A stretch of DNA of 64,000 nt from Straminergon stramineum (taxonomy: Eukaryota; Streptophyta; Bryopsida; Hypnales; Calliergonaceae): assembly GCA_963920665.1 (NCBI GenBank), contig OY987265.1:35345001-35409000 (forward strand). Reading direction: 5' to 3'. A program made the translations under genes and the position numbers. Numbering within the stretch: position 1 is the first letter of the stretch; every line of letters begins with the position of its first letter. A model generated the notes under the pieces. The model made no database searches and was not told the DNA's origin. It saw only the letters and a program-made list of their open reading frames with translations. Shown piece after piece: positions 46,369 through 59,069 of this stretch.

Positions 46369-49253
46369 TCACTGCATTCTTCCAAACTCTATGGCCTCCT
46401 TATAAGGGAAATTCTCCAAGGAATAATATTTTTGGCCATACATGCGGACTACTAGTGGTAAGTGTTTACACAACCTATTCCTTTGGCACGATTTCAAGAA
46501 CTTTAATGTTGAAAAGCATTGCTCATCCTCCACCAACCCATGTACCAAACAACAACCAATTTTTGCAAGTTTATAGTACTCTGAAATGAGTTTCTTCAAG
46601 TGCTGTGATTGGGAAAGGTTCCGCCAAAGTTGAATAACTGGATTCATATGGGTAGGTGATGCACAAGCTCCTTCATAGTTAGCTCTCATGGTGAGTTTAA
46701 GCAAACCTTGCTAGTTATCCAAATTACAAACAAATAGCATCTCAGGGGTAGTGTAAGAGATTCTTTTTTCTTGCAAAGACATCCGTGCATTCAACAATCT
46801 TGGTTGAGAATAAAACTTTTAAAGTATAGCTTAGTGGTGGCCAAAGCTCTCTTTAGCCCCCAGTTGCTTCCAATACTGCGGGTATATGATCCCAAGGCAT
46901 CCAACAACTCTTGCTGTGGAAAGCACCTATCCAATTCATCCGAAAGTGACTGAGCAATCTTTGCTAGATTAGAAATGAGATTAAAGTTAGTGAATACAGA
47001 TGGGGTAGGCCAAATGGGTTCAAAAACTAAATTGGAGAACTCAAGGTGGGCATTAAAACAATAAATTTGAACGACTCATAGCGCTAAGAGGAAGATAGTT
47101 ATAAGAAACACAAATGGAAGAAAGTGAAAAAACTGCAAGTAGACTTGCATTCCAACAAAGTTCCATAACTTGTTCTATAAACATACAACAATCAAAGAAA
47201 AATAAATATGGAATGCAATTGAATCCCCAACCCCAAATTGCTGATACCTCCACCTCAAACTGCCAATATTTGCCTTCCTTGCACTATCGACAAGAAAACA
47301 TGAACACTAAAGCTTCTATCACAGACAACAATGGGAGCTAGTACTAGCAATTAGCCAATGGCTCAAACAACAAATTCAAACAAAACAACAACATCAGATA
47401 AATACTCAACACAAAAACTCAAACACCAATGGACTCAAACAACAAAACAAAGGCAAAGTCATATATTACTCCAACCCAAGCAATGCTTGAATAGTAGCAT
47501 TAAGCAAGCCAAAAAAAATAGGGTGCAAAAACATTTCCAAGATGAAAAATAAATAAAAAATTGAGAAATGAAAAGTGAAGTCACCAAATCTGCAAATTGT
47601 TGTTGAATATTGGCGTGCTTGCATATGAAGTCCTCTTCTATCACAAACATATGCTCCCTGTCACTTTGCAATGGCAGCGGGCGAATACATTGGTAACCCT
47701 GAAGTTGAAGAGAAGGTGGGATACACCACTCTCTCCTAGCATCTCTTTCCATTCCTTTGGAAATTCAGTGCAAGACAGAGAGATCAACTCTTGATAGCGT
47801 TAAGTTGAAACTTTGAAGTCATAAATGCTATAGCTGTGTCTATGAACATTTTGGGCAAATTACATTGACAAACCTTTATAGATTGCATGAAGCCGCAAAT
47901 GAAAATGTCATGAGTTTGTGAAAGTTTCATGAGGCAGTGGACAACATTCAACATTGAAATGAAGCATGCAAGGGACAATAAGACTTCAATATCAACCTAA
48001 TAATCAAAATGGCTAGTTGAGGTAGAGTTGGATTTCTAGCCACCAGTGGCAAACATGTCAAGGCCCATTTTCATGAGCAATGTTTTATATTTGGACATGA
48101 TTCGTTGGGTTAGGTTGTGCATTGAAATCCATCGTGTCTCAACATTCTTTATTATTTTATTCCCCTTAGTTTCCATGAGATCTACGAGCTTTTGTAACTC
48201 AATGTCACACTTGTAACTGCGGCATAAGTAAGAGTATAAGGACTGATAGAAGGCCTCCAAGCGAGAGACTATTGGGTAGTTTGATAGTGTTTCCACCACC
48301 AAGTTGACTTTGTGACTTGTACAACTAGCTCAAAGGCATAATGGAGCCTACTTCTCACGAATCTAGGTGGACACTCCAGTTTTCGGTCTTTGAAATGTAT
48401 TCATACCATCTGCCCCACACAATACAAGCTTATTGACAATTTTTTCTCATGTAAGTCCTCCCTCACTAAGCAATGCTTGCATGATCACACTGGTCAAATG
48501 ATCTGTAGTGCCACAATCAGAAACACACAAGAGATGTAGCAAGTACGGGATCTTCTCCTATGAATCCATAGCATATACATGTACCCCGACCTAAGAAGTG
48601 TTGTCTACACTTATAACTTCATCAACACTAATCAAGGCAAACCTGGCATTTTGGATGATGGCTTTGAAAGCAGCCAACACACAAGCATCAAGGTGTTCTG
48701 ACATCTCCCAACCAAATGTCTCGGACCAATGCTTCCTAGGAAAATTTCTAACTTTCAAGTGTCTTAGTAAATATTGCTCGCACTCATAGTCACACATCAG
48801 ACGACTAGAACTCAAAACTTGAAATAAGGTAGAGAATTGAACTCTTTTCTTGTTGGCTTTGCCATCCAAGTCAGCTACAAGTTGGTCTACAACACTACCG
48901 GCTAGCCTTCGCCCTGCCCACAATTTGTTGAATTGCAAGTGCTTGCAATTGTGCTTGACATATGTTTCACCCTTTTTCAAATGTGAAAAAGTCTCACCAT
49001 CAATCTTACACGTCCTCTTGCCTCCATGTTTCTCAAGGTTGTCGCCCTTGGGGACCATAATTTTTCTTCTACCACTGATAGCGTTGCAACTCATGCACAT
49101 GACCCCTGTCAAATTTCCTGCAATAACAAACTCGCCTTCGGTCCACGTAAATTTGCATGCCTAGACCTCTTGCCACCTTCGCATGATGGCGGTGGGATTT
49201 ACTTTTCTTCTCTTCCACCTTGTGGAAACTTCTTTTTTCTTGTTGTCACTCAT
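46369..49253 (-). pseudogene. hAT-superfamily transposase relic, ZNF862-like, multiply broken
   Basis: Reading the minus strand from an ATG at 49253 (MSDNKKKEVSTRW), one frame continues to about 47784 through many in-frame stops, including those at 49161, 48591, 48558, 48447, 48363, 48348 and 48036. Conserved blocks in order: a TTF/BED-like zinc-finger region (MRRWQEV, VMCMSCNAISGR, GDNLEKHGGKR, about 49190-49020), the RNase-H-fold start ISVDEV (48620), LVLCGADGM (48415), METKGNKIIKNVETRWISMH (48180-48105), and a region near 47960-47820. After frameshifts come ELDRCFPQQELLDALG and IIYPQYW (about 46945-46855) and the C-terminal dimerisation block EYYKLAKIGCCLVHGLVEDEQCFSTLKFL cut short here as EYYKLAKIG and VEDEQCFSTL (about 46585-46500). 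No terminal inverted repeats or target duplication were found. This is a long-dead element. Confidence 0.85.
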
Positions 49254-51553
49254 GATCTCTTGTGCCGGATCCGGGAGCTTTGTCGACACCATCGTGACTT
49301 CAAAGACTAATGGAAAAGGAGGAATAGGACTACATAGTGATTTGGATAGGCACATCTCAGAAATGCAAGTCACATCCTCCACACCATCCTTGACATTAAA
49401 AACACGAATCGGCACAGTCGCCGCTACAAATGAAAGGTACTTCCCCAACCTATGGGAATTTCGAGAAGACCCAAACGTATGTACTTGAAAATTATCGAGC
49501 AATTTGAGTCTAGGCACCATTGCAACAACCGCAATTCTACACTCCACCCTAAAATCCAAAAGGAAGAACAAAAGCAATGCAATAGAAGTAGAGAACAAAA
49601 CCCAATCACGCAAGCAATGCAAGAAAAAACAAGCAAGGAAGCAATTGTTTTAATTGAAAGTGCAAACTCAAAGCATAGCAGTGAAAGCACAGATAGGGTT
49701 GAGGGAGTTAGAGAATGCACGTCTCCTTTAGCAAGCTCGGAGTTGAGGTTGTGGGGATTGCTTAAAAGTTGGAGAAGTGAAGAATTTGCACCTCCTCCTG
49801 GTCCTACACAAAACTTCAAACAAGACTTGCGTGCAGCCCCGTGCCAAGCTTAGTTTCTGAGACTCAATGAATCCAAAGTTCTAGATAGCCTCCATTTCTA
49901 AATTGGAGTGAATGTGTGAGACAATTCGTTCCAAATGTCTCTTAGATCTTTATACCAGTTAGGAAGTGGCACGTCCAATTTCTCAAAATGGCGTCGCACA
50001 TTCAAAGCACAACAAGCAAAAGGAATGAAGGAATCAAAAACAATTCAAACCACATTGAATGCACCAATGCAAGTACACTTCTCCTTAATGAAAACTCTAC
50101 TAAACACTTGTACAACAAACAACTCACATTCTGCTAAACCCTAGCAAGTAGAGGAGGAGATAGTTGCATCAATGGCTACAACTTCGACAATGGAGATGGA
50201 GCCGCCAATGCAAGAAATCGACGGCTAAGGTAAAATTTCAACTAACACTATTCTCGCTTAGTAATGGATGAATGTGAAATCCAAACTAGATGAATAGTTA
50301 GTTTTGCAACCTTTTGTCCTCAAAGTGGAAAAAGTTGTTCAAATCTAGATTTTTGGCTTGATGTCTACAATGTACGTTTAGCAAGTGCAAAATCTAGGTA
50401 AAAATCGAGCAATTTTTAGCCACTTTAGGGAACGCTAGAGACCACCCTTTCTCAAGCTCAAGCAATCAAGCCAAAGTAGGTGTTTGAAAGAGATATCTAG
50501 CTAGGAACCTGAAAATTATCTTGTAACTAAAGAGATGTTCATATTGATGAGCAAACTCACACAATTCAACAAGGGCAGGGTGAATGTGGAGGCTCTTGGT
50601 CTTGTCCTTTGTGAATAGTCACACAATTTTTATTTGAATTAGCAACTAGACAATTTTCATGTAGCATTGATAATGGTACATTCAAATCATTATGTTAAAG
50701 TCATATTAGTGTTATTTTGGTTTTATATGGGATTTTTCTTCAAAGAAACGACATGCATATAGTTTATTTTAGCACTTTTTACTTTTTGTTCTTAAAACTC
50801 TATTTTGATGGTCAAAATGATTTTTTATACGATTGAACAATTCTAATATAATGATGGTTCTCAAGTTTAGATTTTATTCTCCTTGAAAATTTCAAACATT
50901 TCCCAAAAATAAGTTGCTCCATTAGAGTTCTCCCAGAAGTCTTGAGAATCACCATTTCTTTAGTCCCTAGGTTGTTTTTGGTTCCAGATTGCCTTTGAAT
51001 TTGTAATCAAACTATATATCAAGTATTTTTTATGAAATGTTTTTTTTAAAATGCCAACAAGCCATGATTACATGCAATTTAACCAATATGAGGTTGAGGA
51101 TGAGGATGAAGATGAAGTTCTTCTTTTGCAAAAAGAAGGGACCAAACACAAATTAGCAATTTAGCACCAATAGAGAGGTGCAAAAAAACTTTTGAAATTC
51201 TTCACCTAATAGTGAATAAATTGGAAAATTCCCTTTCAAATAGAAAACTGTTTTCTAAAAATCTCAAAAATGAAGATTATAATAACGAAGGTAACTTCCA
51301 TCATTACTTGAAATTTCAAAACATGAATGAACAAAGATACAATATATTGGATTTTTAAAGCATGAAGCAAAATAATACAATTGTTTGTTGTAAATATCCC
51401 ATGATATGGAGATTTTGTTTACAATATTTTCACCTATAGTAAATTATTAAATTTTTCTACCATATTAGATATTTAAAGATATTATTCACTATACTATACC
51501 TCTTAGAAGTCACCATAATTTAAAGTTTTGAAAACCTTATAACTTCTACAACG
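49254..51553. other. 5' flank of the hAT relic and spacer
   Basis: 49254-50200 is probably the leader of the hAT element, since its composition matches. No terminal inverted repeat could be assigned. The open frames at 49424-49853 show no domain. 50200-51553 is plain AT-rich DNA. Confidence 0.4.
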
Positions 51554-51686
51554 GTGAATTTCATTAAAATGATAGTATTATTCTGCCATTTTTGACATAT
51601 TCTATGTCATTTTAATGGAATGTCGTGCAATTTCTAACATATTCTACATCATTTTACCGTAATACCACCATTTTAATGAAATTCAC
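51554..51686. mobile_element. Short foldback MITE, 133 bp
   Basis: GTGAATTTCATTAAAATG and its exact inverse form 18-bp ends, and pairing continues with mismatches to about 27 bp. The middle contains two diverged copies of an ACATATTCTA(T/C)(G/A)TCATTTTA word. Target duplication is not clear. Confidence 0.6.
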
Positions 51687-51984
51687 TATTACACTAAATA
51701 GTGAAATTAGGTTTCCCCACAGTAATTTCTCGACAGTGGACATAGAAGGGTTTCCTGTCAGTAAGGACGGATCTTTGGCCGTGGTGCAAATCAGTTAAGT
51801 TCTACAGACCCATGATTCCGGTGGGTCTTGAAATCGGAAGGTCTGAGATCAGGGTGTGAGTATCTTAAGTCCAGAAGCACTGTAGCAGAGCTGCTTGATT
51901 CTCGCGGTTGACGAGTGAGGTGGCTTCATATATTCTGTGAATGGAAATACAAAACAAAAACAGTGGCCGCAATCTTCAGTTTCA

Positions 51985-52245
51985 AGTTTCAAGTTTCATC
52001 AAGATTATTCTTCAAGTTGAGTCATCAAGTTGACTGTACTGTCTCTTCAAGTTTCATCAAGTTTGATCTTCAAATTTCATCAAGTTGACTGTACTCTTCA
52101 AGGTTTCATCAAGTTTGATCTTCAAGTTTCATCAAGTTGACTGTACTCTTCAAGGTTTCATCAAGTTTGATCTTCAAGTTTCATCAAGTTGACTGTACTC
52201 TTCAGGGTTTCGTGAAGTTTGATCTTCAAGTTTCATCAAGTTTCA
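51985..52245 (+). repeat. 52-bp minisatellite built on a TTCAAGTTTCATCAAG word
   Basis: The unit TTTCATCAAGTTGACTGTAC plus CTCTTCAAGG and a further TTTCATCAAGTTTGATCTTC recurs at exact 52-bp spacing (CAAGTTGACTGTACTC at 52081, 52133 and 52185) after less regular copies. The subunit GTTTCATCAAG itself recurs about every 26 bp, showing a dimeric origin. Confidence 0.85.
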
Positions 52246-52716
52246 GAGATTCTTTGGGAAGCTCCAGTGAGAAATATATCAACTACTGTAGGGCAATTCA
52301 TAACAATACATCACATTAAAAAACAGTAGTCAGAAAAAGGTGGAAATTCATGACACGGATCGGAATTGAGAATGTGGGATCGAGGTCGAGTGAGACAATC
52401 ACTGTGTAAAGCATTGCACGCCCTGGCTGGCTGGCTGGAGGGCAAGCCAAGGCTCGAAATAAGTGACTGAATGCCTTGGAATAAAGTTGCAAGTTAGCAA
52501 CGGATCGGAATGCCGCCGCTTGATTTCACTGTGAGTGAGTCAGCCTTGACCGACACATGGGAAGCGTCAGTGCCGGCCCGGATGTCGCCGAGTCTGTGCT
52601 GACGTTCTGTCAATCTGTCTTGTAGCTCGAGTGAACAGTACCAGAGGAATTAAAACAAGTAGACGAGTCAGCCCATCCAATATCTGTTGACGGTTGACGT
52701 AGCCAGAAGCTGCTTT

Positions 52717-53265
52717 ACCCTTAAAGGACGGGCTGGTGACCGTAGATATCTTCCCTTTTGGAACCGTGTGACATCATAGATCTACTATTAAATTTTTTTG
52801 ATTACATATATATTTTTTCTTTTTTTCTTTTTTTCTTTTTTTCTTTCTTTCATCTTTTTTCATCTTTTTTCATCTTTTTTAAAGAAAAAAAATTTGATTG
52901 GGAGTCAAACTATTGTGCAAGATCTCTCCTTTCCACCTCTAATTCCAAGGATGAATAGTTGCACTTCTGTCCTACTAATGAACATTCCTTGTCATTCATC
53001 GTACCAAAAATGTTCCCCTCGTTGTTTATGGATTAACCCTTCAATGATGGGCTAGTGATTGTGGAAATCATCCCTTTGGATACCGTGTGACATCATCTAC
53101 TTTAAGAAAGTAAAAAATATTCATTGGGAGTGAAACTACTAGAGAAGATCCCCCCTTTCCACCCCTAATTTTGAGGGTGAATAGTTGCACTTCTATCCTA
53201 CATAGGAAAATTCCTTATCATTCATTGGTCAAAAAATGTTTGCCATGTCATTTATGGGTTAACCT
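52717..53265. repeat. Family C repeats, two direct copies
   Basis: Copies at about 52717-53035 and 53035-53265 share GGGCT(G)GTGA, CCGTGTGACATCAT, GATGAATAGTTGCACTT and TTTATGG(G/A)TTAACC. Further copies lie at 53815-54008 (inverted), 55580-55815 (direct) and 57015-57245 (inverted). Confidence 0.65.
52812..52880 (+). repeat. Poly-pyrimidine microsatellite
   Basis: (CTTTTTTT)n followed by three exact CATCTTTTTT units (52851-52880) inside a family C repeat. The open frames across it are low-complexity artefacts. Confidence 0.85.
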
Positions 53266-53269
53266 TTAA

Positions 53270-53810
53270 GGTAAACTTGCCTATGACAAGCAAACCATCC
53301 ATGACATGCACCTAGGAAATGACCCATTAGAGTCTTACATCAACCCATGACAAACTTTCTCTAGTAAATAAGATTAGGACTACATTAGGTTGGTTAGTGA
53401 CCAAAATCAATGGCTTGGGTGATGGTGATGGAGTTATTAGTGCCTATATTAGAAACTTCTAGCTTTCTAGTGAAAATTCATCAAAGCAAGTGATTTTTTT
53501 CATTCTTCATATTTTGGTCACGTTAGGAAATATTGTACCCATGTTAGGAAATATTTTGATTGCTTTAGGTGGTAGGATGACCATCATGCATACACTTTTT
53601 GTTGGTTTTGGGATAGTCTACAGACTCTTTTGGGCCAATTGGTAAGCACACTTCAAAAGTTCATAAGAAATTCATGCTTTGTTAGAAAAATAAAATTTCC
53701 ATTGCTCTCTTCTTTTCTTACAGTTGTCTTTGTATGGAAAAAACTTTGAGTTTTTTTGCTAATTGTAACAGGGCAAAACACTCATTATGCTTGCCATAGG
53801 CAAGTTTATC
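53270..53810. mobile_element. 541-bp MITE with 22-bp TIRs flanked by TTAA
   Basis: The left end GGTAAACTTGCCTATGACAAGC and the inverted right end GATAAACTTGCCTATGGCAAGC differ at two positions. TTAA lies immediately outside each end (53266-53269 and 53811-53814). A TTAA duplication is the signature of piggyBac-type transposition. One caution is that neighbouring family C repeats also end in TTAA-containing sequence. No open frame of note lies inside. Confidence 0.65.
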
Positions 53811-53814
53811 TTAA

Positions 53815-54008
53815 ATGACACCACGGCCGCTTTTGGGTTGATGGATGATAAAGAATCTTCCTATGTAGGACTAAAGTGCAATTGTTCATCCTTAAAATTT
53901 TATGCAAAAATGAGAAATCTTGCAATGAATATTTTATTTATTTTTTTAAAGTAGAAGATGTCACACAATTCTAGAAGGGATGACTTCCATGGTTATTAGT
54001 CCATCCTT
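53815..54008. repeat. Family C repeat, inverted copy
   Basis: This is the inverse of the family C unit, with AAGTGCAATTGTTCATCCTT and GTCACACAATTCTAGAAGGG. It faces the copy ending at 53265 across the 541-bp MITE. Confidence 0.55.
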
Positions 54009-54159
54009 ACAAGATTAAAAAGAATTGAAAACCAAAATAGGGATGTGTACAACTAAAAACTGAAAGAGAAAAAAAATCCTGCCCAATTGCCCAAAAATTC
54101 TAAAAGACGCTACTATTTCATCTTCCATTACCATCCGTACAATTTTTTGTGATCAAAAT

Positions 54160-55035
54160 CTTATCGCCTAAGGCCTTTTTGGATTCAAAAACATCATTGC
54201 TTTTGAAATGTTATATAGTTATACTAGTATATCTAAATGTTACGGAGTACTAAGTTATAGAAATCTCTATTGTACAATCTTGTAGTGTACATGTTGTAAA
54301 TGATGTAAATCAAATTTGGAGTCCTTTGGCTATACAGATTGCAAGATTATAATGTTTTAGGTTTTGAAAAAGGCCGATGCTAAAATTTTACTAGAAACAC
54401 ATTTGGAGGTGAAATTTGATTTCTAAACCTACTCAAATGAAAAAAAAATTTAATTATAAAATTGATTCAAAACCAACATTCAAACACATTGGTGAAAGAA
54501 AATATCATTCAATTGACTCATTGTGTCTGCAAAATGGATTTGAAATGTCAAAAAATAGCAAGAAAAGGTGCAAAATACACACCTAAGGTTGAACCTCCTA
54601 CTAAAATGCTTCTCAATCACTTATAACTTCTTTGGTTGATATACAATTTTAGCCACACAAACTAGACTAGTATGCAAAACTTTCCAAATTTTCTTTATTG
54701 GAAACAAACATTGTATGAAGAAGAAACAAGTTGCCAAAGTTCACCATAATCCAAAAATGTTGGGATTTTGAACTTCAAATTGCTCCCAAACATTCAAAAC
54801 GGGATTCAAAACAACTTAGATTGACATGAAAAGTTGAATACACTAAAAATAGACTTAATCATTACATCTTGGATTGATCTAAAAATTTTACCACACAAAC
54901 GAAAAGAGAGAGTGCAAATTTCTCAAAAAGTTTTATTGAATTTGGACATTGGATGCAAATATTACAACACTTTGAATTTGACTTGAAACTATGTGAGGAC
55001 ACTTTTGGTCCCTTTAGGCAATGAGGGATTAACCT
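54160..55035. repeat. Family B repeat, left arm of a large inverted repeat
   Basis: It matches the reverse complement of 57275-58262 over almost its full length, with shared words such as AAAACATCATTGCTTTTGAA and GAACCTCCTACTAAAATGCT. It also matches 5431-6330 in the direct sense. Its ends carry CCTAAGGCC- and GGGATTAACC-type sequence like other TTAA-terminal families. Confidence 0.7.
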
Positions 55036-57014
55036 TAACCCCTAAGTGCTCTGCTGCCCACTTTTGGGATGAAAAATTGAAACTCAAGTTTCATCCTCAT
55101 CACTCTTTGGATGAAGTCATTCTAATTTGTGGAGATACTTTATCAAATTTTTGTCCTATCGAATGGTTGAATTTGGGGTTACTAGAGTAAATATTTTTCT
55201 AAATTTACAAATGTGCAAGTATTGGTATGTCAAGTGGTTGACCAAGCCAAAATTTTATGGATTCTAGTTCAAAATTAGATTTGTCAAAATGAGGTCATAG
55301 ATTTTAAGAACACAAAAATTTCAAAAAATTACCATATCAAGATAACCTCATTTCAAATCCTGGCATTTAAAAAAAATTTACTCAAAACATGACATGGTTT
55401 TGCTTGTAATGGAATTTTAAAGGAATTTTGAATTTTTTTTTCAAAATTTATAAAATAATATTGATAATAGCATTGGAGAAGACTTTATACAATGACAATG
55501 AGGGGTTAAAGGACATTGTAAATCTCATGGCCATTTTAAAAGTCAAAACCTAAATTTCCACATAGTTCTTGATTTAGAATGTTTTTGATCCTTAAAGGAT
55601 AAGCTGGTGACTATGGAAATCATTTTTTTTCATACCCTTTGAATTATTGGCTTAAAAAAATGAAAAATACTCATTGCAAGTCAAACTATTGTACATGATC
55701 TCCCCTTTTCGTACAAAATTCCAAAGATGAATAGTTGTATTTTTCTCCTACAAAGAAGGATTTTTTGTCATTCATCCAACAAAAAATGGCCATAGCATCC
55801 TTTAAGGGTTAAACTTAACTAAGAAAAGGTAGCTCCAATAATCTACTTTTAACCCCATTTGAATTGTTAAAATTGCACTGCCTTTATCCCAAAATAAATT
55901 AGGGGGTTCCAATTATACTTGTCCCAAATTAAATTCGGTATTGTGCAAGAAAGTGGCCCTCTACAAATTAATCAACAACAACTGAAGTTAGATGGCACAC
56001 CCGAAGCAAAAAGATTTGTAGATAACAATTTATAGCAATTCAATCCTTTTGAAGGCAATCAAAATGCAACCTCTAACCAACCAAAGGCTAAGAATTCAGC
56101 CCACAACTATACAAAAACCACTACTAACAAATCTCTTGTTGAGAATTTTCTAGAGTTGAATCACAAGACATTGTCAAAATGGAATGTAGAAGACATCAAT
56201 AGATGTCACTACACCAATGTTGCTTAGAAAATTATCAAAATTAATACCATTGAAATAGTTCCAAAAGGGGGAAAATTTGTCACTTTCAATGCTTGTTTTC
56301 AATATGCATTGTTTCACTATTTACTTCTAGTCTTTCACATCTAGTGGGGTTGATTAGAAGCTACAATAACTATGCAATCCCCTGAAAATACGAGCAACTT
56401 ACACATCAATCTAGCCATTTCCAGGAAAAACCAAATTTATTTCCGGACAAAGGAAGTAATTTTTTTGGCACTTTGAAGATAGCACCTTGAAAGCTCAAAA
56501 TACACTACTTTTTAACTTTTCCTATCTCATTTCTCTTGGTATTATGCCAAATAATACATCAAGTATGCCATGATGTTTGTCACTACTATTTTTCTAAAAA
56601 TTTTCATACTATTTAAAGAAATTTTGTAATTTCTATGATTTTTTTAAGGAAATTTTATAAACATCATATAGAATTTCATTTTGATGTTTTTAATTTCATA
56701 ATGTCTTTGTATTTTAATGTGGAAATCTAATGAAGTTTGATCAAGATTAGACATGAAATGTTCTTAGTCAATTTTGAAATGTATGACCCCATGAAAGGCT
56801 AGGAGGATTGACCCCCTTATTGCCCCATCCAAGGATAAATGTAAAAATTGCCCTCACAAAGAGATGCTCCTCGAGCTTTGGGCTGATGTTGATAGTCCCC
56901 CTTCATTTTTGAAGCAAAAACAAAAGAATTCCAACTTTTTTTCCATCTCCTTTTAAAGTACTTTTCATTCATCAAAAGGATGCTAAACGCCCCTAGGGTT
57001 GAAAACTTGAGTTT
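55036..57014. other. Spacer inside the large inverted repeat
   Basis: Apart from the family C copy at 55580-55815, I see no gene or clear repeat. Short TTAA-terminal motifs occur near 55030 and 55505. Confidence 0.4.
55580..55815. repeat. Family C repeat, direct copy
   Basis: It runs from CCTTAAAGGATAAGCTGGTG to CCTTTAAGGGTTAA and shares GTCAAACTATTGTACATGAT with the unit at 52895. It ends in the TTAA-type terminus. Confidence 0.6.
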
Positions 57015-57245
57015 TCACTCCAAATTAACCCATAAGCATTGACACAAATATTTAGTGTCCGATAGATGATAGAGTATTGTTCTATGTAGGATAGAAGTGC
57101 AACTACTCATCTTTGGAATTTTATGTGGAAAGGGGACATCTTTTAAGGTAGTTTTACTTCCAATGAGTGTTTTTGGACTTTTGTAAACCGATGATTCCCA
57201 TGATATCAAAATGAATGATTTCCATAGTCCCTAATCTATCCTTTA
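57015..57245. repeat. Family C repeat, second inverted copy
   Basis: This inverted copy carries AGAAGTGCAACTACTCATCT and CCTAATCTATCCTTTAAGG. The open frame on its minus strand is only a shadow. Confidence 0.55.
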
Positions 57246-57274
57246 AGGTCTAAATGCCATTTGGGCATGCTCAT

Positions 57275-58262
57275 TAACTCCTAAAAGCTTTGGGGGACCA
57301 AAAGTGTCCTCATATAGTCTCAAGTCAAATTCAAAGTGTTGTAATATTTGCATCTAGTGTCCAAATTCAATAAAACTTTTTGAGAAATTTGCACTCTCTC
57401 TCTTTGTTTGTGTGGTAAAATTTTTAGATCAATCCAAGATGTAATGATTGTTTGAAAGCCAATCAAAGTTCACAAGTTCAATTTGAGTTCACAAAACTAC
57501 ATTTCATGGATGTAACTTCAAGGGCTTGTATCTCCTTCATTAATGTTCATTTTCAAGAAAAAATTCTTAAAATATGTTCCCCTTTAAGTCTATTTTTAGT
57601 GTATTCAACTTTTCATGTCAATCTAAGTTGTTTTGAATCCCGTTTTGAATGTTTGGGAGCAATTTGAAGTTCAAAATCCCAACATTTTTGGATTATGGTG
57701 AACTTTGGCAACTTGTTTCTTCTTCATACAACGTTTGTTTCTAATAAATAAAATTGGGAAAGTTTTGCATACTAGTCTAGTTTGTGTGGCTAAAATTTTA
57801 TATCAATCAAAGAAGTTATAAGTGATTGAGAAGCATTTTAGTAGGAGGTTCAACCTTAGGTGTGTATTTTGCACCTTTTCTTGCTATTTTTTGACATTTC
57901 AAATCCATTTTGCAAACACAATGAGTCAATTGAATGATATTTTCTTTCACCAATGTGTTTGAATGTTGGTTTTGAATCAATTTTATAATTAAATTTTTTT
58001 TCCATGTGAGTAGGTTTAGAAATCAAATTTCACCTCCAAATGTGTTTCTAGAAAAATTTTAGTATCGGCCTTTTTCAAAACCTAAAACATTATAATCTTG
58101 CAATCTATATAGCCAAATGACTCCACATTTGATTCATGTCATCGACAACATGTACACTACAAGATTATTTGGTTGAGATTTCTATACCTTAATGACATTT
58201 AGATCTACAACACTTCAAAAGCAATGATGTTTTTAGACCCAAAAATCCTTGGCCTTTTAGAG
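57275..58262. repeat. Family B repeat, right arm of the large inverted repeat
   Basis: This is the inverted partner of 54160-55035, about 2.2 kb away. Its ends are TTAACTCCTAAAAG (near 57270) and the inverse CTTTTAGAGGTTAA (near 58265), a clear terminal inverted repeat. A single long open frame inside is a shadow. Confidence 0.7.
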
Positions 58263-58739
58263 GTTAATCACTTGTCTTGGACTAAATTGCATTCAACAAA
58301 GTCAGAATCTGCCTAATATATTATTATATTTTGCATCATATTGGAGCAATTTGGAGCGCCAAATTGTGGCATGCAACTTTACAAATTTCTAAAACTTAGG
58401 ACTCATTGGTTATTGACTTATTGGTAATTATATATCACAGGGAGATTATCCTTGTTTCCCTTACAGGAATATTAGAAGTTTTTCAGATGATTTTGCACTA
58501 CGAAGTGGGGAAATCAGGGATTGTTGGCCATCACGGAAACCATTCACACCAGTGACCCAACTTAGTTTTCACTGTTGGCAAAAATTATTAACTGCGAGTG
58601 GCAATCCAGAAATCAAAGATCATCCCATTTGAATAGGTTTCGTTTCGGGGTGCCAGCTTTTAAAATTAAAGTGCCCAAGTCATGAATCTCCGCTGAAAAC
58701 CTAATATAAGTAAAGAAATTGAGCTTAAATCACAGCAAA

Positions 58740-58990
58740 TGTCAATTTCCTTCAGTTAAATTGGAGAAATTCCACAACTTTGGCACTTTCCACGGCACCT
58801 GCAGGGCCTGAAACACAAATCTTTACTGATCCTAATTTTTGGTTCTCTGTTCATACCATTCCTAATTTCTGGTCCCTGCGCAAAACCAGTCCTAGTTGAT
58901 CGAGGAGCTTCGTGTACTAGATAAATGTCCCAATTTTTTGGCACGCAAATTTGTCGAAATTGACGATAACAAACCGCTGAAACAACCCAA
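58740..58990. repeat. Repeat flanking the haloperoxidase-like gene, left copy
   Basis: TCAATTTCCTTCAGTTAAATTGGAG continues into GAAATTCCACAACTTTGGCACTTTC cut here as CCACAACTTTGGCACTTTC, and AAATTGACGAT follows. The same order occurs at 63630-63790 beyond the other end of the gene, in the same orientation. Confidence 0.5.
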
Positions 58991-59069
58991 CCAACACTCG
59001 TTCTTAATTACGTCTGGGAGCCACACATGCTGCGCATTGAATAATTACAGAAAATACACAAAAATGAGG

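Noticed and set aside
49424..49853. Overlapping 131- and 133-codon frames on both strands
   Set aside because: They lie upstream of the hAT start, are complementary to each other and carry no recognised domain.
51985..52245. CRISPR-like array
   Set aside because: The units are contiguous minisatellite repeats with no unique spacers, in a plant nuclear context.
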